DNA of 64,000 nucleotides from Chryseobacterium viscerum. GTDB taxonomy: Bacteria > Bacteroidota > Bacteroidia > Flavobacteriales > Weeksellaceae. The DNA lies in contig NZ_PPEG02000011.1 of NCBI RefSeq assembly GCF_002899945.2, forward strand, positions 27,307-91,306, in the 5' to 3' direction. Shown one piece after another: positions 9,035 through 17,108 of the stretch (positions are counted from its first letter, which is position 1; every line of letters begins with the position of its first letter). Both the position numbers and the translations under genes were made by a program. The notes under the pieces are model-generated. The model saw only the letters and a list, made by a program, of their open reading frames with translations. It had not been told where the DNA came from and ran no database searches.

Positions 9035-10381
9035 ATGAGAAATTATTTATACAAACAGTTTTATCGAAATAAAGCTTACACCGTAGCACTTCTTTTTTTA
9101 TTTGTAGCTGGTATAATGGCCATCTACACGGGAAAGAAGTTTCTGGACAAAAATCAGGAGATCATCTCGAAAACTGAACAGTATCAGAAAGAGAGTATTG
9201 ATAAAAACATAAAATATCACAAAGATGATCTAGGATTGATCTTGTATTATATCAAATTCAATCTGATCAACGAAACACCAAAATTAGCGGCGCTCAACAT
9301 CGGGATGCGTGATATCAAGCCATCAATTCAGGGCGTTACAATTAGAAATCTGGAAGAACAGCGCTATAATGCTGATTTTTATAATCCCGCAAATGCAGCA
9401 GTCGGTAATTTTGACTTCAGTTTCGTATTGGTCTTTCTATTTCCGCTCATCATTGTCGCATTCTGCTACAATTTGATCTCGGAAGAAGAGGAGAGTGGCC
9501 GATGGAAATTGCTGTCTGTCCAAAGCAGTCATTTGGGAAAATTACTGGACGCAAAACTATTGATCCGATTTTTGGCTGTCAGTTCGATTTATCTGATATT
9601 GATCGCGATAGCAATGATTTGGATATCAATCCCTCTATATTTACCATTGATAGTTTTCATTCTTTCAGGTTGGCTGTATATTTTGTTTTGGTTTGTTCTT
9701 TGTCGCTGGGTCATCTCATTCAGGAGATCATCAGCTCAAAATGCACTGGTTTTACTGATCGTCTGGGTAGGGATGAATTTCATTATTCCAATGGGAAGCA
9801 ACATCCTGATCCAAAAATATTATCCCGTTCAGGAATCTTTAAAAGCCGTGATGCAGCAGAGAGAAGGTTATCATAACAAATGGGACGAGGAAAAACGACC
9901 AACCATGGAAAAGTTCTACACTGCATATCCTCAATTTAAAGGTTTTAAAGTAGAGGAAAATGATGAATTTACATGGACCTGGTATTACGCCATGCAACAT
10001 ATGGGAGACCTGGAAGCTTCATCGTCCTCCAAGCAGTATACAGAGAAAATGCAGAAGCGAAATAAAACTGCGGAAATTTTGGGATACTTTCTACCAAATA
10101 TCCATACTCAACTTACCGAAGCTGAATTGGCGGAAACCGGCATTAATAATCAATTGGAGTATGGTAGGGCTTTGCAGAAATTTCACGAGGAAAAACGACT
10201 GTCATTCTATCCACTGATATTTTCCGGTCAAAATGCGGATGCTGTCAACTGGAATTTACAAACGACAAAATCTTTTACGAATCATCTGACTATTGATTTT
10301 TTAAAGATCTTTTTACCTTATCTCATTCTTATCATTTTACTCACCATTCTTTCACAATTTAAATTTAGAAAACTATGCTAA
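9035..10381 (+). CDS. ABC-2-type transporter permease (DUF3526-like), second subunit
   Basis: A 448-residue paralogue of the preceding permease with the same plan: an N-terminal membrane helix, a soluble loop, about five helices with the ISEEEESGRWKLLSVQSS cytoplasmic motif near residue 150, a second soluble loop and a C-terminal helix. It starts one base after the upstream stop. Its own stop overlaps the ATPase start by seven bases (ATGCTAA), indicating translational coupling. Together the two proteins probably form a heterodimeric channel. The transported molecule is unknown; the TonB receptor upstream suggests a metal- or peptide-related role. Confidence 0.8.
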   Translation: MRNYLYKQFYRNKAYTVALLFLFVAGIMAIYTGKKFLDKNQEIISKTEQYQKESIDKNIKYHKDDLGLILYYIKFNLINETPKLAALNIGMRDIKPSIQGVTIRNLEEQRYNADFYNPANAAVGNFDFSFVLVFLFPLIIVAFCYNLISEEEESGRWKLLSVQSSHLGKLLDAKLLIRFLAVSSIYLILIAIAMIWISIPLYLPLIVFILSGWLYILFWFVLCRWVISFRRSSAQNALVLLIVWVGMNFIIPMGSNILIQKYYPVQESLKAVMQQREGYHNKWDEEKRPTMEKFYTAYPQFKGFKVEENDEFTWTWYYAMQHMGDLEASSSSKQYTEKMQKRNKTAEILGYFLPNIHTQLTEAELAETGINNQLEYGRALQKFHEEKRLSFYPLIFSGQNADAVNWNLQTTKSFTNHLTIDFLKIFLPYLILIILLTILSQFKFRKLC

Positions 10382-11070
10382 AGACAATTAATCTACATAA
10401 AAAATACAATGATTTCACAGCGCTAAGATCACTTGATCTTGAAGTGGGAAAAGGGGAAATATTCGCTTTGCTGGGTCAAAACGGAGCGGGAAAAAGTACC
10501 ACGATCAATATTCTGCTGGGACTTATCAAAGCAACTTCCGGAGATGCTTTTATCAACGGGATCTCAGTAAACGAACATCCTCAGGAGATCAAAAGACATT
10601 TGGCGTATATTCCGGAAACAGTATTGCTCTATCCGAAACTCAGCGGGATAGAAAATCTGGATTTCTTTTCGAAGATTGCAGGTTTCAATTACAGTAAAGA
10701 TGAACTGTCATCCTTCTTGATACGAACAGGACTTCAGGAGATTGCGCATCACAAAGATCTTGGAGGATATTCCAAAGGGATGCGCCAAAAAGTCGGAATT
10801 GCCATCGCGTTGGCCAAGGATGCAAAAGTGCTGTTGCTGGATGAGCCGACCAGTGGACTCGATCCCATTGCTACGGCAGAATTTACAGAAATTGTCCGTC
10901 AGTTCGGGAAAGAAGGCAGAACGGTCTTTATGGCAACCCACGATATCTTCAATGCAGTGAGTGTAGCGACCAATATCGGTATTATGAAGCACGGTCAGCT
11001 GGTGCATAATGTACATTCCAAAGCATTTACAGCAGAAGAACTGCAGGAACTTTATCTTAAAACAATCTAG
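10375..11070 (+). CDS. ABC transporter ATP-binding protein (CcmA/NosF type)
   Basis: A 231-residue ATPase with Walker A GQNGAGKST (about residues 34-42), signature YSKGMRQKVGIA, Walker B VLLLDEPTSGLD and the switch His in MATHD. It belongs to the CcmA/NosF-type ATPases that power ABC-2 exporters. Its start overlaps the end of the second permease, so the three proteins should form one complex at the inner membrane. No long extra domain is present. Confidence 0.9.
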   Translation: MLKTINLHKKYNDFTALRSLDLEVGKGEIFALLGQNGAGKSTTINILLGLIKATSGDAFINGISVNEHPQEIKRHLAYIPETVLLYPKLSGIENLDFFSKIAGFNYSKDELSSFLIRTGLQEIAHHKDLGGYSKGMRQKVGIAIALAKDAKVLLLDEPTSGLDPIATAEFTEIVRQFGKEGRTVFMATHDIFNAVSVATNIGIMKHGQLVHNVHSKAFTAEELQELYLKTI

Positions 11071-11198
11071 TTTATGTTAATACAGATCATTGGATATTTA
11101 ATACTAACGCTTGCAAGTTCTATTCTAATATCAAATTGCCTACATAATCGAATCGCAAAAATCATGAATTGGAAAAATAAAGTATCGTTCTTTCTAAG

Positions 11199-11455
11199 TT
11201 GGATGTATTTGAAAAAAGTAAAGGATTCACTGATAAGAATTTATCTTTAAAAAGAAATGGCTTGGTCTCATCAGGAATGTTATCTGCACAGACAATCACT
11301 ATTGATACTAAAGTTCCGGGTAATCCTGCTCCGGAAAACAGCATTTTGGAATATTGGTATTGGGCTTATGGATCTCAATTACCGGAGGTGGTTTTACTGC
11401 CAACGCTGCAATCAAATTTACAGCTGTGGATCCCCAGGGGGATACTTAGACATAA
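11199..11455 (+). pseudogene. possible remnant of a secreted-protein gene
   Basis: Low-confidence remnant between the ABC operon and a terminator. One frame holds SGMLSAQTITIDTKVP, which looks like the end of a signal peptide plus the start of a secreted protein. After a frame change near 11340 another frame reads ISITGGGFTANAAIKF and then stops at about 11450. No single frame carries both parts with a good start. The rest of 11071-11557 shows no gene. Confidence 0.3.
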
Positions 11456-11557
11456 TATAACTTTAATTGTAATATTTTGGTGGAGTTGGCCTGTTTATTG
11501 CTTCATTGTGAAGCGATTCTCATGTTTAATTTGAGTTTTCATGGTTATTAGTTTTTA

Positions 11558-11579
11558 CCCAGCCTCGGCTGGGTTTTTT
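11558..11579 (+). terminator. intrinsic terminator
   Basis: CCCAGC-CTCG-GCTGGG is a perfect six-base-pair, GC-rich stem with a tetraloop, followed directly by TTTTTT. It is the first strong terminator after the ABC transporter operon and lies 28 bases before the convergent LacI gene ends. Confidence 0.85.
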
Positions 11580-11606
11580 GTGACCATACATTATTTGTAA
11601 AGTAGA

Positions 11607-12578
11607 TTATAGGTAGTGACTTTGGTTAGAATTTTCTGAAACTTTGGATGTATCGGTCATCAGTTTTTCCATTAACCTTTTTGCAGCGAAACTTCCCATC
11701 TGGTGACCATCGTTGATCTGATATTCGTAAGTTTCATCGAGAAATTTTGGAAGTGTTCCTTCACTTATTGCCATCACTTTTTTGTTGGTGTTATTAAGAT
11801 TTCGTTTGATCAGTGAACTGTGCAATCCCATCAATGTTTCATCACTCATGGCAAAGAAACCATCAAATGATCTCTCATCTAAAAGCAGGTCCAGCTTTTC
11901 TTTGACCTGATCGGCGGATTTACAGAAAATAATCGTCAAATCTATTTCTGGAGATTGTCTTATCCTGGTTTCAAAAGAATTCAATCGGCTTTGGGTAATT
12001 TCCAGATTTTCATCACCGAAAATCGACAAGATGTTTTGACAACCATGATCGATCAATCTGTCTGCTGACAGTTCGGAATTTTTCACATTGTCAAATACAA
12101 CAGATTCAAAAATATCCTGTGGTACCGTTTTATCAAAGATGACGACCGGAATTTCCATGTCTATTAATTTCCGCAGATGTCGACAGTCCTTGGTCTCTTT
12201 AGTCAGTGAGATCAGAATGCCGTCTACTCTTGAGTTGATGCAGGTCTCGATATGTTCTTTTTCTGTCTCATAGGAATCGCCGGATGATAGTGTGAAAAAT
12301 CGATAGCCTTCCTTATTAAGAATGGACGAGATCCCGTTTATAATCGACGGAAGGAAGAACATTGATATTTCCGGAACGATAAGACCAATAACTTTAGAGG
12401 ACTTGTTTCTAAAGTTGATGGCAAAATCGTTGGGGACATAATTAAATGTTTCGGCAGCTTCCCTGACCTTGAGCTTAACAGAACTACTGATATCAGGATG
12501 ATCCTTCAATGCTCTGGAGACTGTAGAGGTGCTGATATTAAGCATTTCCGCAAGGTCTTTTATTGTAGTTCTTTTCAT
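11607..12578 (-). CDS. LacI-family transcriptional regulator, probable sucrose-locus regulator
   Basis: A 323-residue regulator. The N-terminal helix-turn-helix TIKDLAEMLNISTSTVSRALKDHPDIS (residues 4-30) and hinge region YVPNDFA are typical LacI/GalR. The periplasmic-binding-like ligand domain starts with KVIGLIVPEIS and contains RVDGILISLT. It is transcribed away from a TonB receptor, GH100-like invertase, kinase and sugar transporter, so it most likely senses a sugar or sugar phosphate and controls those genes. Two tandem LacI-type operator repeats lie between the genes and overlap its own predicted -33 element, implying autoregulation. The effector is inferred. Confidence 0.88.
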   Translation of the reverse strand: MKRTTIKDLAEMLNISTSTVSRALKDHPDISSSVKLKVREAAETFNYVPNDFAINFRNKSSKVIGLIVPEISMFFLPSIINGISSILNKEGYRFFTLSSGDSYETEKEHIETCINSRVDGILISLTKETKDCRHLRKLIDMEIPVVIFDKTVPQDIFESVVFDNVKNSELSADRLIDHGCQNILSIFGDENLEITQSRLNSFETRIRQSPEIDLTIIFCKSADQVKEKLDLLLDERSFDGFFAMSDETLMGLHSSLIKRNLNNTNKKVMAISEGTLPKFLDETYEYQINDGHQMGSFAAKRLMEKLMTDTSKVSENSNQSHYL

Positions 12579-12691
12579 TTTGATTTCTCATGTCAATTAT
12601 TAGGAGAAATTAAGAATAATTTTCGATAATTGTTTTGTTAATATTTGTTAAATAAATGGCTGTAGATTCTTAATAATATGTTAATTTAATT

Positions 12692-12721
12692 TAAAGTTAT
12701 CAACCGCAACCGTTTGCGCAA
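12692..12721 (-). promoter_or_regulatory. predicted lacI-type regulator promoter
   Basis: On the minus strand TTG (12721-12719), 19 bases, then TAACTTTA (12699-12692), one mismatch from TAnnTTTG. The -33 triplet lies inside the second operator repeat, so a bound regulator would block it. The leader to the start codon would be about 110 bases. Confidence 0.4.
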
Positions 12722-12728
12722 CCGTTTG
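12705..12728. promoter_or_regulatory. two tandem LacI-family operator sites
   Basis: The 12-mer CGCAACCGTTTG occurs twice head to tail with no gap (12705-12716 and 12717-12728). Each copy is one base from the palindrome GCAAAC-GTTTGC, with the central CG step typical of LacI/GalR operators. The site lies between the divergent LacI gene and the TonB receptor gene, about 40 bases upstream of the predicted receptor promoter. Confidence 0.75.
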
Positions 12729-12767
12729 AAATTAATACAGGGTTAACAGTGTGTTCAAAATCAATTT

Positions 12768-12793
12768 TTGATACCGTAAAAAAAATACTTTTG
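12768..12793 (+). promoter_or_regulatory. predicted promoter of the sucrose-type operon
   Basis: TTG (12768-12770), 15 bases, then TACTTTTG (12786-12793), a perfect TAnnTTTG box. It sits 27 bases before the preferred ATG of the TonB receptor at 12821. Confidence 0.5.
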
Positions 12794-12820
12794 AGACATA
12801 ACAAAAAACTCAGAAATATT

Positions 12821-15238
12821 ATGGAATCAAAAGTAGTGAAGAAATTGCTGGTTTTCGGAACAATGAACATAGCAGCATTTATGTTCTCTCAAAACACAGT
12901 AACGGATACAATATCCACCAAAGACAAAGTGATCGATGAGGTAGTTATCACAGGGAATTCAAACCCTAAAAATTCTATTAAGACCAGTACATCCATTTCT
13001 ACTTTGAAATCTGCTGATATTATCAATTCAGCCCCGCGCACTACCGCTGAGATCTTCAGAACGATTCCGGGAATTCGTGCGGAATCTTCAGGAGGTGAGG
13101 GTAATTCAAATATAACAGTAAGAGGGGTTCCGGTATCTGCAGGAGGATCAAGGTATTTATTAATTCAGGAAGATGGTCTTCCGGTTATGCAGTTTGGTGA
13201 CATTGCGTTTGGAACACAGGATCAGTTCACAAGATTTGATTCTTTCGTATCCCGTGTTGAAGCATTACGAGGGGGTTCTGCATCTGTTTTTGCTTCCAAC
13301 TCACCTGCAGGGATCATCAACTTTATTACAAAAACTGGCGAAAAAGAAGGAGGAAGCATTACGCAGCAAATAGGTTTGAATTATCAGAATTTCAGAACAG
13401 ATATCGACTATGGAACACCATTGGGTAAAGATTTTTATATCGGTGTAGGCGGATTCTACAGAGGCGGAGATGGTCCCAGAAAAACAGGATATACCTCTAA
13501 TAACGGAGGGCAGTTCCGTTTGTCTTTATTAAAGAAATTCGAAAAGGGAAGCATCAGAGTGTATGGTAAATATTTAGATGACCGCACTGCAGCTTATATG
13601 CCAATGCCGATTGCCGTTTCGGGTTCAGATTCAAATCCTGATTACAGCTCTTTAAATAACTTTGACATCCTAACAGCTACTTTGCAGTCTTCCAATTTTA
13701 AAAATGATGTTACGCTTGGGGCAAACGGACAGATCCTGAAAAGTGATATCCGTGATGGAATGCATTCAGTTTCTAAAACCGTTGGAGCCGAGTTTAACTA
13801 CGATTTAGGATCCGGATGGAAACTGGATGCAAAAGCAAGGTACGCTGCCAATGACGGTCAGTTTTTAGCGCCTTTTCCTGCTTCCGTAGGAAGAAAGTCT
13901 GAAATCCTAGAATCTGTTACTGATTATGGAAGTGCGGTGTATGCGGGAACCAATACAGAAGTTGACAGCAATGCAAAATACATGAAAACAGTTCTGTTCA
14001 ATACCAAACTGAACAATCTCAATAATTTCTTCAGCGATGTCAATATCAGCAAAAAATGGAATACAGTGAAAATGAACGGAGGTGTTTACAACAGTTCTCA
14101 AAACATCAACATTTCATGGAACTGGAATACGTATTTGATGGAAGTTTCTGATAGCAACGCGCGTTTAGTGGATATTATCAGCAATACAGGAACTAAAATC
14201 ACAGACAACGGACTTCTGAATTACGGTGTTCCGGCTTTCGGAGGAGTGAACAGAAATTATGACACCAAATATTCGGTGATCGCACCTCATGCGCAGGTCG
14301 AAATCAATCCGATTGAAAAATTAACTTTGGATCTTGGTGCAAGATATGATTTTGGGAATGTCTCAGGAAGTTTTTCAGGGACACAAAACACAAGGAGAGT
14401 TATTGATATTAACCAAAACGGCACTTTTGAAACACCGGAATATGCAGTGGAAGTGGTGAGTGGAACTGTACCTGTTGATTATCAATACGGCATTTTCGGA
14501 TATTCTTTTGGAGCAAATTACGCTTTAAATTCCCGTAATGCAGTTTTTGCAAGAGTAAGCCAGGGTGGAAGTGCTTCTGCAGACCGAATTCTATTCGCAG
14601 GTTACAACTATACCAACAATGATGACCCTGCTTTGGATGCAGTGAAAGTCAACAAATTAAATCAGATTGAAGTAGGATATAAATTAAGAGGACCAAATTA
14701 TTTCCTGAATACAACCTTGTTTCAAGCGAGAACAATCGAAGCCAATTACGAAGCAACCACTCAGCTCAGAACAGAAAATAAGTATGAATCTTTTGGGGTG
14801 GAATTAGACGGATTCTATAAGATCAATCAAAACTTTGACATCAAAGCAGGATTGACTTACACGCACGCTGAAATTAAAAATGCGATTGACCAGACCATCA
14901 TAGGAAATATGCCGAGAAGAACGCCGAAATTCATGTATTCTTTCAACCCCAATGTGAATATTGAAAAATTAAGCTTCGGTTTCTTTGCAGTGGGTTCTAC
15001 AAAAGCATTTACACAGGACAGTAATAAGCTGATCATGCCGGGCTATGTGACTGTAAACCCATACATTTCGTATAGATTATTGAAGAACTTAACGTTGAAT
15101 GTGAATGCCAACAACGTATTCAATGCATTGGCCATTACAGAGGCAGAAGAAGGAACTTTACAGGGTACGAATGGAATTATCAGAGCGAGAACATTGGTAG
15201 GAAGAACTTTCGGAGCGAGTGTAAAGTTAGATTTCTAA
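12821..15238 (+). CDS. TonB-dependent receptor, probable sugar (sucrose) uptake
   Basis: An outer-membrane receptor of 805 residues from ATG 12821, chosen over an upstream GTG at 12749 because the signal peptide ESKVVKKLLVFGTMNIAAF begins here and the promoter box lies between the two starts. The plug has the TonB-box-like region VIDEVVITG, AEIFRTIPGIRAES, ITVRGVPV and RVEALRGGSASVFASNSPAGIINF. The barrel ends in an aromatic residue (KLDF). It lacks a carboxypeptidase-like extension, and no SusD partner gene follows, so it is FecA/SuxA-like rather than SusC-like. Location next to invertase and transporter genes under a LacI regulator suggests sucrose or a related oligosaccharide. Confidence 0.87.
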   Translation: MESKVVKKLLVFGTMNIAAFMFSQNTVTDTISTKDKVIDEVVITGNSNPKNSIKTSTSISTLKSADIINSAPRTTAEIFRTIPGIRAESSGGEGNSNITVRGVPVSAGGSRYLLIQEDGLPVMQFGDIAFGTQDQFTRFDSFVSRVEALRGGSASVFASNSPAGIINFITKTGEKEGGSITQQIGLNYQNFRTDIDYGTPLGKDFYIGVGGFYRGGDGPRKTGYTSNNGGQFRLSLLKKFEKGSIRVYGKYLDDRTAAYMPMPIAVSGSDSNPDYSSLNNFDILTATLQSSNFKNDVTLGANGQILKSDIRDGMHSVSKTVGAEFNYDLGSGWKLDAKARYAANDGQFLAPFPASVGRKSEILESVTDYGSAVYAGTNTEVDSNAKYMKTVLFNTKLNNLNNFFSDVNISKKWNTVKMNGGVYNSSQNINISWNWNTYLMEVSDSNARLVDIISNTGTKITDNGLLNYGVPAFGGVNRNYDTKYSVIAPHAQVEINPIEKLTLDLGARYDFGNVSGSFSGTQNTRRVIDINQNGTFETPEYAVEVVSGTVPVDYQYGIFGYSFGANYALNSRNAVFARVSQGGSASADRILFAGYNYTNNDDPALDAVKVNKLNQIEVGYKLRGPNYFLNTTLFQARTIEANYEATTQLRTENKYESFGVELDGFYKINQNFDIKAGLTYTHAEIKNAIDQTIIGNMPRRTPKFMYSFNPNVNIEKLSFGFFAVGSTKAFTQDSNKLIMPGYVTVNPYISYRLLKNLTLNVNANNVFNALAITEAEEGTLQGTNGIIRARTLVGRTFGASVKLDF

Positions 15239-15291
15239 ATTTATTGTAAAAGTTTTATTTAAAATTATTATCACTTCATAAAAAATAGTAG

Positions 15292-16413
15292 ATGTTTACA
15301 CAGCAAGCCTTGCAGGTTATAGAACGAGCGATCTCAGAACAAGGGATTCTTGCATCTTCCGAAAAAAAAGACAATTATGCAAGAGTATGGTCGAGAGATT
15401 CCATAATGGCAGGAATTACCGGCATTTTGATCAAAAACCAAATGATCATTGATGGGTTGGAAAAATCGATAAAGACGTTAGCAGGTCATCAGGCGGAGAA
15501 CGGACAGATTCCTTCTAATGTTTATGAAGATAAAGCAAGTTATGGGACACTTGTCGGGAGAACGGATGCGACGATCTGGTGGATCATCGGAGCTTGTGAA
15601 TACATAACATATTCTAAAGATGAAGTATTAAAAGATGCTTTAAAAGAGAAAATATACAAAGCATTTTCTTGTTTAAAGACCTGGGAATTTAACCAGCGGG
15701 GTTTATTGTACAGTCCGTTAGGCGGCAACTGGGCAGACGAATATGTGACGTCGGGATACGTTTTGTATGATAACGTTCTCCGGTATTGGGCTTTGAAAAA
15801 TGCAGCGGAGTTGTATGAAGATGAAAATCTGAAATCTCTTGCTGAAACCACAAAAAAACTGATTGAAAATAATTTCAGAAAGAATAGTTCTGATGAAAGC
15901 AAATATCATCCAACTGCCTATCAGAAAGCCAAAGAAAAACCTTACTTATGGGCATCTTTGAATGCCAACGGGTACGATGAACGCTTCGATCTTGCGGGAA
16001 ATGCTTTAGCGATCTTTTTAGGATTTGATGTAGAGATGGATGGTTTCACTCAATTTTTAGAAGACTTGAATAAAGAGTTTCAACACTGGATGCTTCCTGT
16101 TTTTTATCCGATCATCTTTCCAAAGGATGCTGACTGGAATTTACTGGAAAACAATTACAGTTATGACTTCAAAAATGAGCCCTATCAATTCCATAATGGA
16201 GGTTCTTGGCCGATTTATCTTGGCTGGCTTTGTCTGGGATTGAAGAAAAGAGGATATGGTGAAATTCCTGAAAAGATTGTCAACCAGTATGAAAAACTTA
16301 TGACGGAGAAAGGTTCAAGTTTCAGAGAATATTATTCGACGGATCAGTTGATCCCCTCAGGAACAGATCAATTGTGCTTTTCAGCATCTGGTTATCTTTT
16401 GATGAAAATATAA
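15292..16413 (+). CDS. GH100-like neutral/alkaline invertase
   Basis: A 373-residue (alpha/alpha)6-type glycoside hydrolase without signal peptide, so cytoplasmic. Motifs match GH100 sucrose invertases: YARVWSRDS (residues 25-33), NGQIPSNV, GRTDATIWW, GGNWADEYVTSGYVLYDN and FHNGGSWPIYLGW. The Asp in WSRDS or TDATIWW and the Glu in WADEY are the expected acid/base residues. It should split sucrose into glucose and fructose after uptake by the neighbouring transporter. Bacterial homologues are sometimes annotated as amylo-alpha-1,6-glucosidases, which is the main alternative. Confidence 0.78.
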   Translation: MFTQQALQVIERAISEQGILASSEKKDNYARVWSRDSIMAGITGILIKNQMIIDGLEKSIKTLAGHQAENGQIPSNVYEDKASYGTLVGRTDATIWWIIGACEYITYSKDEVLKDALKEKIYKAFSCLKTWEFNQRGLLYSPLGGNWADEYVTSGYVLYDNVLRYWALKNAAELYEDENLKSLAETTKKLIENNFRKNSSDESKYHPTAYQKAKEKPYLWASLNANGYDERFDLAGNALAIFLGFDVEMDGFTQFLEDLNKEFQHWMLPVFYPIIFPKDADWNLLENNYSYDFKNEPYQFHNGGSWPIYLGWLCLGLKKRGYGEIPEKIVNQYEKLMTEKGSSFREYYSTDQLIPSGTDQLCFSASGYLLMKI

Positions 16414-16466
16414 AGATGAAAATTGATCATTATAAAAAAAACTATTATTTAAAAACAGATTAGAAC

Positions 16467-17105
16467 ATGATTGGAGATATAATTAATTTGGAGAAGAGAC
16501 ATTTGGAGACCGCAGAAAATATCTATACGATCTTAGGACAAAATAATATTCACACTAAAAAATGGGCAGTCGGAATATGCGGGGAGAGTGGTAGTGGAAA
16601 GTCGGTTACCGCCTTTGCTTTGAAAAAAGTATTGGAAGAACATGGGATCAGGAGTTTTGTGATTCAAATGGATGACTATTTTAAGCTTCCGCCGAAAACC
16701 AATCATGAGAACCGTCTGAAAAGTTTTGACAATATCGGAATGCATGAAGTTCAGTTGGAATTGATTGAAGAAAACATCAAAGATTTTAAAAAGGGGAGTT
16801 CATCGATCAAAAAGCCTTTGGTTCATTATCAGAACAACTCTGTATCACAGGAAATTCTGGACATTGATGACATTCAGGTTCTTATTATTGAGGGAACTTA
16901 TATATTGAGCCTTGATGAGTTTGATTTCAGTATATTCATAGACCGGAATTACAAGGATACCTATGAAAACAGAATGCAGAGAAACCGTGATGAGCAGAGT
17001 GATTTCGTTGAAAAGGTTTTGGATATTGAACATCACATCATTCGTCAATTCAAGGAAAAGGCAGATATCGTGCTTGGAAAAGATTATCAAATTGTAAAGC
17101 CGTAG
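16467..17105 (+). CDS. uridine-kinase-like P-loop sugar/nucleoside kinase
   Basis: A 212-residue kinase of the Udk/phosphoribulokinase superfamily with Walker A GICGESGSGKSVTA (residues 32-45), MDDYFKLPP after strand 2 and an acceptor-side LIIEGTY. It lies between the invertase and the sugar importer genes, ending three bases before the importer start, so it belongs to the sugar operon. It may phosphorylate a hexose released by the invertase. The family more often uses uridine or pantothenate, so the substrate here is open. No membrane segment or signal peptide is visible. Confidence 0.75.
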   Translation: MIGDIINLEKRHLETAENIYTILGQNNIHTKKWAVGICGESGSGKSVTAFALKKVLEEHGIRSFVIQMDDYFKLPPKTNHENRLKSFDNIGMHEVQLELIEENIKDFKKGSSSIKKPLVHYQNNSVSQEILDIDDIQVLIIEGTYILSLDEFDFSIFIDRNYKDTYENRMQRNRDEQSDFVEKVLDIEHHIIRQFKEKADIVLGKDYQIVKP

Positions 17106-17108
17106 ATC

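Noticed and set aside
11199..11534. Single 111-codon reading of the post-ABC region
   Set aside because: The second half is Trp/Phe/Cys-rich and unlike protein, while another frame looks better; kept only as a doubtful remnant.
12705..12728. Start of a short tandem repeat or CRISPR-like array
   Set aside because: Only two 12-base copies with no spacers; the palindromic centre and adjacent LacI gene explain it as an operator.
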